Below, one piece after another: positions 47,101 through 57,153 of a stretch of 64,000 nucleotides of DNA. The DNA comes from Skermanella pratensis (lineage in GTDB: Bacteria; Pseudomonadota; Alphaproteobacteria; Azospirillales; Azospirillaceae): contig NZ_CP030265.1 in assembly GCF_008843145.1 (NCBI RefSeq), forward strand, positions 4,705,001 to 4,769,000, read 5' to 3'. The first letter of the stretch is position 1, and the number at the start of each line of letters is the position of its first letter. The notes under the pieces are model-generated. The model searched no databases. It was given only the letters and a program-made list of their open reading frames with translations, and had not been told where the DNA came from. The position numbers were made by a program, and so were the translations under genes.

Positions 47101-48886
47101 CAGTGCCCGGACCGGCGGAACCGGGGTCCGGCGCCTCCGTGACGTTCGCGAAGACCAGCTTGCCGCCCCACAGCAGGGCTTCCTGGCCCTTGATCGCGGG
47201 CTTGGAATAGCGTTCGTACCTGGCCTGCTCCGGCTCCAGCCGGGTGCCGAGCACCTCGATGTACTGGACGTAGAGGTTGCGGTCGCCGCCGGAATCGCCC
47301 TGGTCGTTGTCGTAGCGGATCTCGACCCTGCGGGGATCGGTGCCGGCGGGGAGCTTGAAGACGATGTCCTGCCACTGGCCGAGCTTGTGGGACGCCTGCA
47401 CGGAGGCTGTCTGGCCGATCTTCTGGCCGTCCACGAAGAGGCTGAAGGTCGGGGCGCCCTTGTAGCTGTCGCCGGACGCGCGCACGACGATGTCGGTGCC
47501 GGCGGCCCTGGCGAGCTGGACGTCCACCGTCTTGTAGGTCGCCGCGGCGGCGTGGCTGGATGACTCGACCGACTGGGCCGCGACGGTCAGCGCGAAACTT
47601 TCGGAGAAGGCGGCCGGCAGGATCATCCGGAGCCCGGCCAGGTCGGCCGGCTGAAGGACCCAGTTGCCGCTGTCGTCGCGCGCGCCTGCGGTGAAGGTGA
47701 CCCCTTGCGGGACCTCGCTGATCATCACCGTGAGGTTTTCGGAACCGTCGAGATCGATCAGGTTCGCGGAGATGTCGATGGGCACTGCTGTCGGCTCCGT
47801 GGGCTTCACTTCGGCTCGGAGAGTGCCGGCCACGGAGAGCAGGGGTCTGTCCGCCACGGCCGAGACTTCGACGGACACGGTACCGGTGGTGGTGCCGTGC
47901 TTCCCGTCGCTCAAGCTGTAGGTAAAACTATCCCGGCCGCTCCAATAATCCTTCGGGATATAGGTCAGCGTCCCGTCGGCATTGATGGTAACCATGCCGT
48001 TGGCGGGCTGCCCCAGGCCCGTCAGGTGCATGCTCTCCCCGGCGGGCACCGTGTCGTCGGCCAACACGTCGATGACGACCGGAGTTCCCTCCTTCGTGTC
48101 GGCCCGGTCCGGCGCCGCGACGGGCACCAGGTCCTTGAGATCGACGGTGCCGTCGGCGAATTTCAGCTTCTCGATCCCGCTCAGCCGGTCGCTCGACCCG
48201 CGGCCGGTCACGGTTACCGTGCCGTCGGTCTCGGCGGTCACGGCATAGTCGGCGCGATCGTAAAGGTAACCGGCGGTGTCGATCCCGGCGCCGCCCTCCA
48301 GGACGTTGCTGCCGGTACCGCCATGGAGCAGGTCGTCGCCGTCGCCGCCTTTCAGGATGTCGTCGCCGCCGCCGGGAAGCCAGGCGGGGACCTTGGCGGC
48401 CGGATACCTGGCGGTATCGAACACCAGGGCGCCGCCCCACATCATGCCGGACTGGCCGGGCTGGACCTTGGTGCCCCGATCATAGACCGACTGGTCCGGC
48501 GTCAGCGTCGCGCCGTTCACCTGGATGCTGTCGATCCAGAGATTGCGGTCCTTGCCGGCCGATGAGCCGCCCAGGTCGTTGACATATTCGATCCGGATCT
48601 TGGAAGCGCCCGACAGGCCCAGCCGCGAGAACGCGAATTCCTGCCAGGCGCCGTCGCCATGGACCGCCGTGACCGTGACCTCGCCCAGGAAGACCTTGTC
48701 CGCCCAGACCCGCATCTTCGGCGCCCCCTGGTAGAGGTCCGCCGACGCCTTGACGCGCAGGCTGAAGGGCTCGGTCACCGTCACCGGCGTCCCGTCGCCC
48801 CAGATGGTGTCGTTGCCCGGACCGCCGGTGAGGACAGTATTGCCGCCGGTGCCGACAAGGGTCTGGCCAGCCGATTGAGCAGTCAT
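44144..48886 (-). CDS. large secreted RTX protein with carbohydrate-binding modules and a lyase-like central region
   Basis: About 1,580 residues. Order: short RTX segment (GGPGNDTIWGDG); a CBM60-like module (RVKASADLYQGAPKMRVWAD); RTX (GGDGDDLLHGGTGSNVLEGG); cadherin-like tandem domains (TLTYIPKDYWSGRDSFTYSL); a second and third CBM60-like module, each ending in a GDRNLYV motif; a Gly/Ser linker; a region of about 600 residues; then C-terminal nonapeptide RTX (GGAGDDFLYGGAGDDRLYGG) and a type I secretion-like end. The central region starts with beta domain NGREVPVQLDVKATHEDGSV and continues helical, recalling YetA/PcRGLX rhamnogalacturonan lyase-like proteins; this is tentative. The ATG at 48884-48886 is preferred because the earlier ATG at 48923-48925 has no ribosome-binding site. 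No type I secretion genes are adjacent. It may bind or degrade polysaccharide. Confidence 0.88.
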   Translation of the reverse strand: MTAQSAGQTLVGTGGNTVLTGGPGNDTIWGDGTPVTVTEPFSLRVKASADLYQGAPKMRVWADKVFLGEVTVTAVHGDGAWQEFAFSRLGLSGASKIRIEYVNDLGGSSAGKDRNLWIDSIQVNGATLTPDQSVYDRGTKVQPGQSGMMWGGALVFDTARYPAAKVPAWLPGGGDDILKGGDGDDLLHGGTGSNVLEGGAGIDTAGYLYDRADYAVTAETDGTVTVTGRGSSDRLSGIEKLKFADGTVDLKDLVPVAAPDRADTKEGTPVVIDVLADDTVPAGESMHLTGLGQPANGMVTINADGTLTYIPKDYWSGRDSFTYSLSDGKHGTTTGTVSVEVSAVADRPLLSVAGTLRAEVKPTEPTAVPIDISANLIDLDGSENLTVMISEVPQGVTFTAGARDDSGNWVLQPADLAGLRMILPAAFSESFALTVAAQSVESSSHAAAATYKTVDVQLARAAGTDIVVRASGDSYKGAPTFSLFVDGQKIGQTASVQASHKLGQWQDIVFKLPAGTDPRRVEIRYDNDQGDSGGDRNLYVQYIEVLGTRLEPEQARYERYSKPAIKGQEALLWGGKLVFANVTEAPDPGSAGPGTGSGGGSGGSGGSGSGTITVKASGDPAGGVPPQFDLYVNGMKIGATTPVTASHATGQWQTFTFTPPSGTTAQTKIELRYTNDNSSQGDRNLYVDYIEVNGTRLEAEDAAYSRTGLSTITGAEALKWGGSLVFNGAPVAIVPAVIEVKPSGPVLKAPALADAAKAGEIVALQLKNGGDKSEPAGEVSFGHVFKQGDLGPGKYLVAVINGREVPVQLDVKATHEDGSVRHAILTVAQPALAAGAKVDLMLKAASAPPAGAAIRPADILNKGYDVDVVLNLKNADGTVTRFTVDAAAELAKAAAAGTLTTWMSGPLASEYRLVKPINDHLGVTLDIRAFKDGSVRTDVTLGVESSYTPGVQNFYNYDIQVLDHGAVAYAKTDIAHYRNTRWHKEIWSGDEPGIHVAYDVGYLQATGAVASIDSSMGVLAGSVHLPSGANTEPLGNAMIYKKMSDVGGRGDIGIMPIWNARYLASQDADAMKTMLANADAAGSIPWHYRDEATGEYLRIDQHPKLWMDGRTNWAEFGSDGLTNGFAKGTAVGWEMDTAHQPALSYLPYLVTGSQYYLDELLAQTSYSIGAYAPHYRGYGEGFLDFDQVRGRAWTWRNMSDTAYITPDDHEMKTYFVDMLESNLDNLVERYLTKGAMDKYGEIEGFFRHDMWPDGDLLVWQSDFVALVLGSIAERGSTQAADLLKWMDGFTSGRFIHGDDGFDPRFGAAYVLKVNAPANGPVYTTWSDLFKGSFGSSPSVPAEGILGTPTSPYGYAANAKAAVAAIFSAIQSPDAMEAFGFLTKSIVQAKGAPSFYHDPTWNVAPKLSDGSYLTFDGIRITSSSGKQTLTGSDKNELIHGSLGDDTITGGKGIDILFGAEGNDVLKGGAGDDFLYGGAGDDRLYGGPGDDYLKGNSGNDTFVFDREAGGRNRIGDFNAHGSDILEITADLNGNGLRTAAQVIATATHDADGSAVLHLGSGIEIVLLGLSASELKAGMIHMN

Positions 48887-49248
48887 GATGCGGATACCCT
48901 GGATGAGAACTTCGCTGCGGTGCATCGCAAGCGACTCAAGTCAACCCAAGGCTATTCTCGCTGAATTAATGATCAGTAAAAGCGTTAGTACTTTAAAATC
49001 GTAACCTCTTATACATGGTGTACGTAAAGTTAATTATGTAGTCCCATTTGTGTCCTTATCTGTATTGATTTACTGGCGTATTTACCGCATTTTGTCATAC
49101 CGCTTTACATGCTGATTCCATGCAATTTCGAAGGAAAATCGAACGGAAGTGAGTGCGGGACGGATCCCCACAATCTTCAAGCCGCAACCTTCGATAGGGT
49201 CACCAGCGGCGTGGGAGCGCCTCGCCCGGGCTCCGCTCGCCGCGGCGC
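48887..49248. other. AT-rich leader of the RTX gene
   Basis: Markedly AT-rich at 48960-49140, in contrast to the surrounding DNA. It should hold the minus-strand promoter of the RTX gene. TATAAG occurs on the minus strand near 49010, with no clean -35. No coding sequence, RNA gene or sigma-54 motif was found. Confidence 0.55.
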
Positions 49249-49310
49249 ATTGGGCCGCGGCCCAACCTATGGTTTGACGCGAAGCGGCGGTGATGCGGGC
49301 CGTCGAGCGT
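49249..49310. repeat. REP-like palindrome and core flanking IS copy 2 (left)
   Basis: ATTGGGCC-GC-GGCCCAAC at 49249-49266, then CTAT and the roughly 40-bp core (49271-49310) ending CGAGCGT next to the IS end. GCCCAACCTAT at 49260-49270 matches the left guide GCCCAACC fully and is an empty candidate target. Confidence 0.8.
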
Positions 49311-49445
49311 AGCAACTGTTTTTGTGAGCCGCATCGTTGGGTGTGGATATACAACTTCAAGCAGCATGCATGGTCACGGGAAGACGCCGCCGTCAGCGGT
49401 TTGCCGCGGCGGTTGTCGGACGTGCTCTTGGCCGCCCCCACCTCG

Positions 49446-49548
49446 GTCCAGCGGGCGGCGGGCGGAGCGGCCATCAAGGACGCTGCGCGCCGCTCCGCGG
49501 TGGCCTTCGGCCCTCCTTGACCGCCGCTCCGCCCGCCGCCCGCTGGAC
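49446..49548. other. long perfect hairpin in the 3' end of IS copy 2
   Basis: Same 26-bp-arm structure as at 17944-18046, here in mirror position. Both copies retain it without change. Confidence 0.75.
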
Positions 49549-49600
49549 CCTCAGGTCGGGACGGAGGGATGGTGCCGCCGGTCGAACAAAGGGATGGGGC

Positions 49601-50778
<1,178 letters not shown>

Positions 50779-50809
50779 AAACCTCTATACAACGTCACCA
50801 AAAGACAAG

Positions 50810-50834
50810 GTTGGGCCGCGGCCCAACGCATCGG
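50810..50834. repeat. REP-like palindrome flanking IS copy 2 (right)
   Basis: GTTGGGCC-GC-GGCCCAAC at 50810-50827, followed by GCATCGG, abuts the IS. The GC centre equals that of the left-hand palindrome of the same site and differs from the AC/GT centres at site 1. Confidence 0.8.
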
Positions 50835-51050
50835 TCCGGCTGTCCCGGCTTGGTCAACTTGGTCGGGGACTACTCTGGCCTGGCTTCCAGACCGTGCAGG
50901 GTGACCACCAAGGCGAAGGCGACGCGCGGGACCTGGATTGCGACCTCTCGCCGCAGGGCGACCCCGACCTGCCCGATCGGTATCCATCCGTGGGTCGACC
51001 GTCGTGCCGCCACCCGACATTGACGCCGATGGAAGCCGCCGGCGGGACCG

Positions 51051-51956
51051 TCAGAACGCTTCCTCCCGCGCCCTGGCGGGTTCGCCCGTGCCGGTCGCCT
51101 CCGCGACCCGCTCCTCCGGCACGAACAGGTAGTTGCAGTTGTCGGGATGGTAGGGAACGTCGTAATCGGTCGTTTCCAGCAATCCGGCGTCGGGCATCAT
51201 TCGGAACGAGCGGTAGCCCCGGTCCGCGTTCTGGCGCAGCAGCCGCTCGACCGCGGCGGTGCGCCGGTCCCGGATGCCGGCCGCCAGCGGGCCGTCCCGG
51301 CCGATCGGATCGACCGTGTAGGGCAGGATCTCGATCAGGACGTAGGGGCGGTGGCGCCGCACGGTGCGCTCCAGGCCGTCCAGCACGTCGGCCTCGGCGC
51401 CCTCGACGTCGACCTTCAGGATGCCCACGTCGTCCAGGCCCAGTTCCTCGATCACGGCGTCCCCGACCCGCAGGGGGACGAGGCGCGCGTGGGGCTGCCA
51501 GTCCGGCGGCCAGAAGCCCTGGACCGTGGTGGCGCGGGGGTCGCCCGGATGCTCGCTGGTCATGGTGGCGAAGCGGTCGGCGTCCGACAGCCCGATCGGC
51601 AGGATCTTGAACGTGTCGAGCCGGTTGATCGAGATGAGCTGGTCGAGATAGTGCAGGCACAGGGGCTGCACCTCGAACCCGACATAGGCGCGCCCGCGGT
51701 CGTGGCGGGCGACCTTCAGCAGCGTCTGGCCGAAATTGGCGCCCACGTCGACGAAGCAGCCGGGGCGCAGGTCGAGCAGCCGCGCGATCATCCGTTCGAC
51801 GATCGGTTCATGCCGGCTCAGGTTGCCCAGGCCCTGGCCGTCGATCACCGGGACCTTCAATCCCGCGGTATCGTCCGCGATGTCGAACCGGCAATGGTAG
51901 CGCAGGAAGGACGACGACAGGATCGCCAGCTTGACACGGTCGGCGAGGCTCTTCAT
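51051..51956 (-). CDS. FkbM-family methyltransferase
   Basis: A 301-residue SAM-dependent O-methyltransferase of the FkbM family. Motif I is FVDVGANFGQTLL (about residue 70), then YVGFEVQPLCLHYL and the post-motif segment GILKVDVEGAEADVLDGLE. Members often methylate sugars in surface polysaccharides, and the position before the XrtA operon fits. The ATG at 51954-51956 is used; MPWDAA six codons upstream (51974) is equally possible. The gap to IS copy 2 (50835-51050) shows no supported gene. Confidence 0.88.
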   Translation of the reverse strand: MKSLADRVKLAILSSSFLRYHCRFDIADDTAGLKVPVIDGQGLGNLSRHEPIVERMIARLLDLRPGCFVDVGANFGQTLLKVARHDRGRAYVGFEVQPLCLHYLDQLISINRLDTFKILPIGLSDADRFATMTSEHPGDPRATTVQGFWPPDWQPHARLVPLRVGDAVIEELGLDDVGILKVDVEGAEADVLDGLERTVRRHRPYVLIEILPYTVDPIGRDGPLAAGIRDRRTAAVERLLRQNADRGYRSFRMMPDAGLLETTDYDVPYHPDNCNYLFVPEERVAEATGTGEPARAREEAF

Positions 51957-51974
51957 TGCGGCATCCCATGGCAT

Positions 51975-52286
51975 GTTTGCGTCACGCCGACCTGATAGCG
52001 AAGCCCGCCCCCGGCCGAAAGTCCGGAAAGGGTGTAGCGTGGATCGAAAGGGGTGTCGGCCAAGTAATTCCCAACCGGTCGGACACACCCTTGACGAAAT
52101 CGGCGCGATGTTACGGAAGAACCGGTACGCCAGTCCGACCGGTCACGCTTAGCCCTTTAGTGGTTGCCCGTACAGACCGTTGAAATGCATCTGCTTAGAT
52201 GATTGTTTTTCTATCGTTTTGGGGCGGGAACTCGGCAATTCGCCTAAAAAGCCGTCAGTTCTAAAAGGGGTAAGTGGGGTGGAGGA
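51975..52286. other. divergent intergenic region before the XrtA operon
   Basis: Holds promoters for the minus-strand FkbM gene and the plus-strand operon. The stretch 52180-52280 is AT-richer (ATTGTTTTTCTATCGTTTTG). TTGAAA near 52178 has no good -10. There is no TGGCAC-N5-TTGC motif, so direct sigma-54 control of this operon is not shown here. Confidence 0.5.
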
Positions 52287-52943
52287 ATGATCTCGCGCCG
52301 TTTTCGCGGTCGGCCGACGACTCTGGTGACGGCATTCGCGTCGGCGTTCCTGGCCGTGGCCGGCCTGACGGCCTGCTCGTCCGCCGACAACCCGCCGGCC
52401 CCCGGCACCGTCCAGGCCCAGCAGCCGACCACGCCGGATTATCGCATCGGGCCGCTCGACACGATCCAGATCTACGTGTGGCAGAGCCCGGAGTTTTCCG
52501 TGACCGTTCCGGTGCGTCCCGACGGCCGGATCTCGACCCCGCTGATCGAGGACCTGGAGGCGACGGGCAAGACGCCGACCCAGCTCGCCCGGGACGTCGA
52601 GGAGAAGCTGAAGGTCTATGTCCAGGACCCGCTGGTGACAGTGATCGTCAGCGGCTTCGCCGGCCCGTTCGACCAGCAGGTCCGGGTCGTCGGCGAGGCG
52701 ACCCAGCCCCGCGCCATCCCTTACCGAGCCAACATGACGATGCTCGACGTCATGATCGAGGTCGGCGGCCTGACCGAGTTCGCCTCGGGCAACCGGGCGG
52801 TGCTGGCGCGCGGCGGCGGCACGAGTTCGGAGAAGACCACATTCAACGTGCGGCTGGACGACCTGCTGCGCGACGGCGACATCCGGGCCAACGTGCCGGT
52901 GCTGCCCGGCGATGTGATCATCATCCCGCAAAGCTGGTTCTAA
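52287..52943 (+). CDS. XrtA/PEP-CTERM system exopolysaccharide export protein
   Basis: Outer-membrane Wza-like lipoprotein of 218 residues. The signal peptide ends in the lipobox GLTAC (Cys at about 30). A Poly_export domain (YRIGPLDTIQIYVWQSPEFS, VRPDGRISTPLIEDLEATGK) is followed by a SLBB-type repeat (QVRVVGEATQPRAIPYR, MTMLDVMIEVGGLTEFASGN) and PGDVIIIPQSWF. The start has GGAGG only two bases away, which is tight. First gene of the XrtA operon; forms the export channel with the chain-length protein. Confidence 0.92.
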   Translation: MISRRFRGRPTTLVTAFASAFLAVAGLTACSSADNPPAPGTVQAQQPTTPDYRIGPLDTIQIYVWQSPEFSVTVPVRPDGRISTPLIEDLEATGKTPTQLARDVEEKLKVYVQDPLVTVIVSGFAGPFDQQVRVVGEATQPRAIPYRANMTMLDVMIEVGGLTEFASGNRAVLARGGGTSSEKTTFNVRLDDLLRDGDIRANVPVLPGDVIIIPQSWF

Positions 52944-53013
52944 AGCTGGTTCTGGGGCAGCCGGTGCCGGGGACTTCCCGCCCCGGAACGCCAGGACAAA
53001 CCGGACGGTTCTC

Positions 53014-54591
53014 ATGAATGACCTGACCTTCAACCTCAAAGACCTGCTGCGCCACTACGCTTCGGAGACGTGGGCGCGGCGCTGGTGGGTGGTCGGCATC
53101 GTCTGGCTGGTCAGCCTGGCCGGCTGGCTGGTCGTGGCCAAGCTCCCGGATAGCTACAGCGCAAGCTCGCGCGTCTATGTCGATACCCAGAGCCTGCTGA
53201 ACCCGCTGATGAAGGGCATGACCGTCCGGCCCGACGTGGAGCAGCAGGTCGAGATCATGCGGCGCACGCTGATTTCCCGGCCCAACCTGGAGCAGCTGCT
53301 CCGGCTGACCGACCTGGACCTGACGGTCGACAGCGAGGGTGCCCGGGAGGCGCTGCTGACCAACCTGGAGCAGCGGATCAGGTTCTTCGGCGAAGGCCGT
53401 CAGATCTTCAGCATCCAGTTCGAGGACAGCGACCCGAGGCTGGCCCACTCGGTCGTGCAGTCGATCCTGCAGATCTTCGTCGAGCAGAATGTCGGCGACA
53501 ACCGGCGCGACATCGAGCGGACCCGGCGTTTCGTCGACACCCAGATCGCCGATTACGAGAAGCGGCTGAGGGACTCGGAAGCCGCCGTGTCGGACTTCCG
53601 CCGGATCAACGCGGAGGAGCTGCGCTACAAGGACGTCATGAACAGCCGGCTCCAGACGGCCGAGTTCGACATCCGCCAGCTGGAGAACCAGCTCCAGTCG
53701 ACGACCTGGCAGCGCGACCAGCTGCGCGCGCAGCTCGCCGCGACGCCGGAGACGCTGGCCGCGGCCGACGCGGCCCAGGCCGCGGCCGCCTTGGAGGCGA
53801 CGCCGGCCGGCCAGCGGCTGGAGCAGCTCCGCCAGCAGCTCAGCGACATGCGGCTGCGCTATACCGACCAGAACCCGTCGGTCGCCAACCTGCGCCGCAT
53901 GATCCAGCAGGCCGAGGCGGACGTCCGACGGCAATCCGCCTCCAGCACGGTCGCCAACCCGATGCGCCAGCAGCTCGAAACCGAGATCCAGCGCCTGGAC
54001 TCCGAGATCGGCGGCCTGAACCGCCGCATCGAGCTGCGCAACGGCGAGCTGGCCCAGTTGCGCAACCGGCAGAACGAGGTCCCCGCGGTCGAACTGCAGC
54101 TCGCTCAGATGAACCGCGACTACGGCGTGCTCCGGCAGAACTACGAGCAGCTGATCGAACGGCGCGAGTCGATCCGGATGGCGGAACGGCTGGACAGCCA
54201 GACCACCAACGTCGATTTCCGCGTGGTCGATCCGCCGGTCGTGCCGAACCGGCCGAGCGGGCCGAACCGGATCCTGCTGTTCGGCGGCGTCCTGGCGGCG
54301 GCCTTCGCGGCGGCCCTGGGCGTCGTGTTCGTGCTGATCCAGCTGAAGGACAGCTTCACCAACGTCAATTCGCTTCGGGACACCTTCAACCTGCCCGTGC
54401 TGGGCAACGTCAGCATGGTCGAGTCGCCCCACCGCAGCCGCTGGCGGCTGCTGGAGGTGTCGGCCCTGGGCGGGTCGGTGGCGATGCTGCTGGTCGTGTT
54501 CGCCGGCCTGATGATGCTGTACCAGCCTGGAGCGCCGAAACCGACGCTGTCGGGCCTGGCCGGCGGCCTGTTCGAGCGTGGCGAGACCTGA
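53014..54591 (+). CDS. XrtA system polysaccharide chain length determinant protein
   Basis: Wzz/GumC-like inner-membrane protein of 525 residues. A transmembrane helix at about 25-45 (WWVVGIVWLVSLAGWLVVAK) leads to the Wzz motif (YSASSRVYVDTQSLLNPLMK). A long periplasmic coiled-coil region (about 150-400) is followed by PxxP-type VDPPVVPNRPSGPNR before the second helix, and a third hydrophobic segment (VAMLLVVFAGLMMLY) lies near the end. It sets polymer length and links to the tyrosine kinase encoded next. It starts 70 bp after the export gene. Confidence 0.93.
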   Translation: MNDLTFNLKDLLRHYASETWARRWWVVGIVWLVSLAGWLVVAKLPDSYSASSRVYVDTQSLLNPLMKGMTVRPDVEQQVEIMRRTLISRPNLEQLLRLTDLDLTVDSEGAREALLTNLEQRIRFFGEGRQIFSIQFEDSDPRLAHSVVQSILQIFVEQNVGDNRRDIERTRRFVDTQIADYEKRLRDSEAAVSDFRRINAEELRYKDVMNSRLQTAEFDIRQLENQLQSTTWQRDQLRAQLAATPETLAAADAAQAAAALEATPAGQRLEQLRQQLSDMRLRYTDQNPSVANLRRMIQQAEADVRRQSASSTVANPMRQQLETEIQRLDSEIGGLNRRIELRNGELAQLRNRQNEVPAVELQLAQMNRDYGVLRQNYEQLIERRESIRMAERLDSQTTNVDFRVVDPPVVPNRPSGPNRILLFGGVLAAAFAAALGVVFVLIQLKDSFTNVNSLRDTFNLPVLGNVSMVESPHRSRWRLLEVSALGGSVAMLLVVFAGLMMLYQPGAPKPTLSGLAGGLFERGET

Positions 54592-54703
54592 TTCCCGGCG
54601 GATGCCGCAAGACCGTTCGATCCCGGCGAAGCCGGGGGATGCCCGGAGAAGGGCTGTTACGAGAAGCTCCCAAGAAAAGCTCCACGAGGGCAAGGCGACG
54701 AAC

Positions 54704-55633
54704 ATGGATCTGATCCACAGAGCGGTGCAGCAGTCGAGCGCGGCCCGGCGCGGCAACATCGTCGAGCCGCCGGCGGTTGAACCGGCCCCGCGGCCGGCTC
54801 CGGCGGCGCCCCCGCCGTGGGAGGCCCGCGAGGCCGTCGAGATCGCGATCGATCCGGCCCGGCTGCGCGAGATGGGCATGATCAATCCGGGCGACCGCCG
54901 GTCGCGGCTGGCCGAGGAGATGCGGCTGCTCAAGCGGCGGCTGATCCAGAAGCTGAACCCGCTGGAAGCCGAAGCCGAGGGGCGCACCAACCTGGTGATG
55001 GTGACCAGCGCCGTTCCCGGCGAAGGCAAGAGCTTCATCTCGCTCAACCTGGCGCTCAGCTTCGTGGCCGACGAGCATTTCGACGTGCTGCTGATCGACG
55101 CCGACGCGATGCGGCCGAGCATCCTGCGCATGCTGGGGCTGCCGCCGTCGCGCGGGCTGTCCGACCTGCTGCTGGAGCCGGGCCTGGACCCGTCGGAGGT
55201 CCTGCTGCGCGACCAGCGGATGCGGCTGACCATCCTGCCGTCGGGCGGAGAGGTGCCGTCCGCCACCGATCTCTACAGCAGCCCCGCCATGAAGGAGCTG
55301 ATCGACCGGCTGGCGCGGTCCCAGCGCAACCGGATCGTGATCCTGGACGCTCCGCCGGTGCTCGCCACCACCGAGCCGGTCGTGCTGTCCCACATCGTCG
55401 ACCAGGTCCTGCTGGTGGTCGAGGCGAACCGGACCGCCCATTCCCAGGTGCAGCACGCCCTGGACCTCCTGGAGCCCTGCGACAACGTCAACCTGATCCT
55501 GAACAAGTCGGCCGCGGGCAAGACCAGCGAGCATCTCGGCTCCTACTACAGCGGCTACGAGAAGGGGCGCTACGGCGGGCGCGGCTACGGCAAATCCGGG
55601 GGCTCCGCCGGCGCCGCCGAAGAGAAGGCCTGA
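54704..55633 (+). CDS. XrtA-associated tyrosine autokinase (BY-kinase)
   Basis: Cytosolic BY-kinase of 309 residues, without its own membrane domain. Walker A is SAVPGEGKSFISLNLA, Walker A' VLLIDADAMRPS and Walker B IVILDAPPV. The C-terminus is Tyr/Gly-rich (GSYYSGYEKGRYGGRGYGKS), the usual autophosphorylation cluster. Phosphorylation cycles with the chain-length protein control polymerisation in this family. The frame is open from 54578, but MDLIHRAVQ at 54704 is the family start. A proline-rich linker occupies residues 20-40. Confidence 0.93.
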   Translation: MDLIHRAVQQSSAARRGNIVEPPAVEPAPRPAPAAPPPWEAREAVEIAIDPARLREMGMINPGDRRSRLAEEMRLLKRRLIQKLNPLEAEAEGRTNLVMVTSAVPGEGKSFISLNLALSFVADEHFDVLLIDADAMRPSILRMLGLPPSRGLSDLLLEPGLDPSEVLLRDQRMRLTILPSGGEVPSATDLYSSPAMKELIDRLARSQRNRIVILDAPPVLATTEPVVLSHIVDQVLLVVEANRTAHSQVQHALDLLEPCDNVNLILNKSAAGKTSEHLGSYYSGYEKGRYGGRGYGKSGGSAGAAEEKA

Positions 55634-57153
55634 TGACTTACCGAACGGAACGTCGGCGGGCACTGCTTCCCGCCGCCGCGCTGCTGGCCTTCACCCAGAC
55701 CCTGGGTCCCGCGTCCGTCCTCCCCGCCCGGGCCGCCAACATCCAGGCGGAAAGGAGCGCCGGGTTCGACGTCACGATCACCGACAACGTCGACCTGGAG
55801 CCGAACGACCGGGCGGACGCCGCCCTGATCCTGTCGCCCTTCGCCGGCGTCAACGTGCGCGGAGAAGGCGGCCGGGCCGATTTCATCTTCGACTACCGGC
55901 TGACCCTGGACACCATCCTGTCGAAGAACAGCGACGTGAACGTCCGCAACGACTTCATCGGGTTCGGCACCGCCGAGCTGGTCGAGGACATGCTGTTCGT
56001 CGACGTCACCGGATCGGCCAGCCAGCCGCTGATCGACCCCGGCGGCAGGACTTCGACCACCGCGTCGGTCGGGCGCGGCAGCCGGACCCAGGTCGTCGGC
56101 GGCTCGATCAGCCCCTATCTGCTGAACCGGTTCGGCAATGTCGCCGAGAGCGAGCTGCGCTACCGCTATTCCTACACCTTCGTGGGCAGGAACGAGGTCG
56201 GCGACAGCACGACCAGCGAGGTCCGGGCGCGCCTGTCCACCGGACCCGTGTTCTCGCGGGTGGCGCTCGACGCCATCGCGGAGTACGAGAACACCGACTC
56301 GGAAAGCAGGACCGGCGACATCGAGCGTTCGACCTTCCGGCTGAACGGCCAATACGCGGCGTTCCGGCAATTCTTCCTGCTCGGCTCGGCCGGCTACGAG
56401 ACGATCGAGACCAACTCGCTGAACGACGACCCCGACGGGCCGATCTGGTACGTGGGCTTCCTGACCCGGCCGGGACCGCGCACAGAGCTGCGCGTGACCT
56501 ATGGCGAGCGCTACGGCGAGCCCGACTACAACGGCTCGCTGACCTACCGGATCACGCCGCGGCTGACCTTCCAGGCCAGCTACGTGCATGTCCTGGAGAC
56601 GACCCAGCGCCAGTTCAGCAGCTTCCAGCTCGCGGTGGACCCGTCGGGCCAGCTGATCGATCCGGTCACCAACCTGCCGGTGGACATCACAGACGTCGGC
56701 CCCGGCTTCGGCCTGCGCACCGAAGCCTTCATCGCCAGCCGGTTCCAGACCTCCCTGGTCGGCAACTACGACCGCAACACCGTGACCCTGGCCGGAACGT
56801 CGGAAGAGCGCGAGTACGACATCCGCCCCGACGAGCGCTACCTGTCGGCCCGCCTGGGCTGGACCCGGCGGCTGTCGCCGCAGACCAACCTGATCACCGG
56901 GGTCGGATGGCGCCGCACCGAGAATGACGCCGCGACGGCCGGCACCGCCGGCGGTGCCGCCCCGGCCGCCGGCATCCTGGGTCCCGCGGCGCCCGAGAGC
57001 GATACCTTCAGCGCCCGCATCGCGTTGACCCATTCCCTCGCCAAGGACGTTCTCGGAAGCGTGGCGCTCGGCCGCACCCAGCGCGTCGCCGACGACGAGG
57101 CCGACGAATACACCGAGAACTCCCTGACCTTTGGCGTACGGATCGTGTTTTGA
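55633..57153 (+). CDS. PEP-CTERM/XrtA system-associated outer-membrane beta-barrel protein
   Basis: A 506-residue exported protein with a signal peptide (cleavage near ARA-AN, residue 35). The mature part is a series of amphipathic strands (RADFIFDYRLTLDTILSKNS, LRVTYGERYGEPDYNGSLTY) and ends in FGVRIVF, an outer-membrane barrel ending in Phe. It matches the TIGR03016-type protein of XrtA operons, whose role in export is not fully known. It shares one base with the kinase stop (TGATG). Confidence 0.9.
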   Translation: MTYRTERRRALLPAAALLAFTQTLGPASVLPARAANIQAERSAGFDVTITDNVDLEPNDRADAALILSPFAGVNVRGEGGRADFIFDYRLTLDTILSKNSDVNVRNDFIGFGTAELVEDMLFVDVTGSASQPLIDPGGRTSTTASVGRGSRTQVVGGSISPYLLNRFGNVAESELRYRYSYTFVGRNEVGDSTTSEVRARLSTGPVFSRVALDAIAEYENTDSESRTGDIERSTFRLNGQYAAFRQFFLLGSAGYETIETNSLNDDPDGPIWYVGFLTRPGPRTELRVTYGERYGEPDYNGSLTYRITPRLTFQASYVHVLETTQRQFSSFQLAVDPSGQLIDPVTNLPVDITDVGPGFGLRTEAFIASRFQTSLVGNYDRNTVTLAGTSEEREYDIRPDERYLSARLGWTRRLSPQTNLITGVGWRRTENDAATAGTAGGAAPAAGILGPAAPESDTFSARIALTHSLAKDVLGSVALGRTQRVADDEADEYTENSLTFGVRIVF

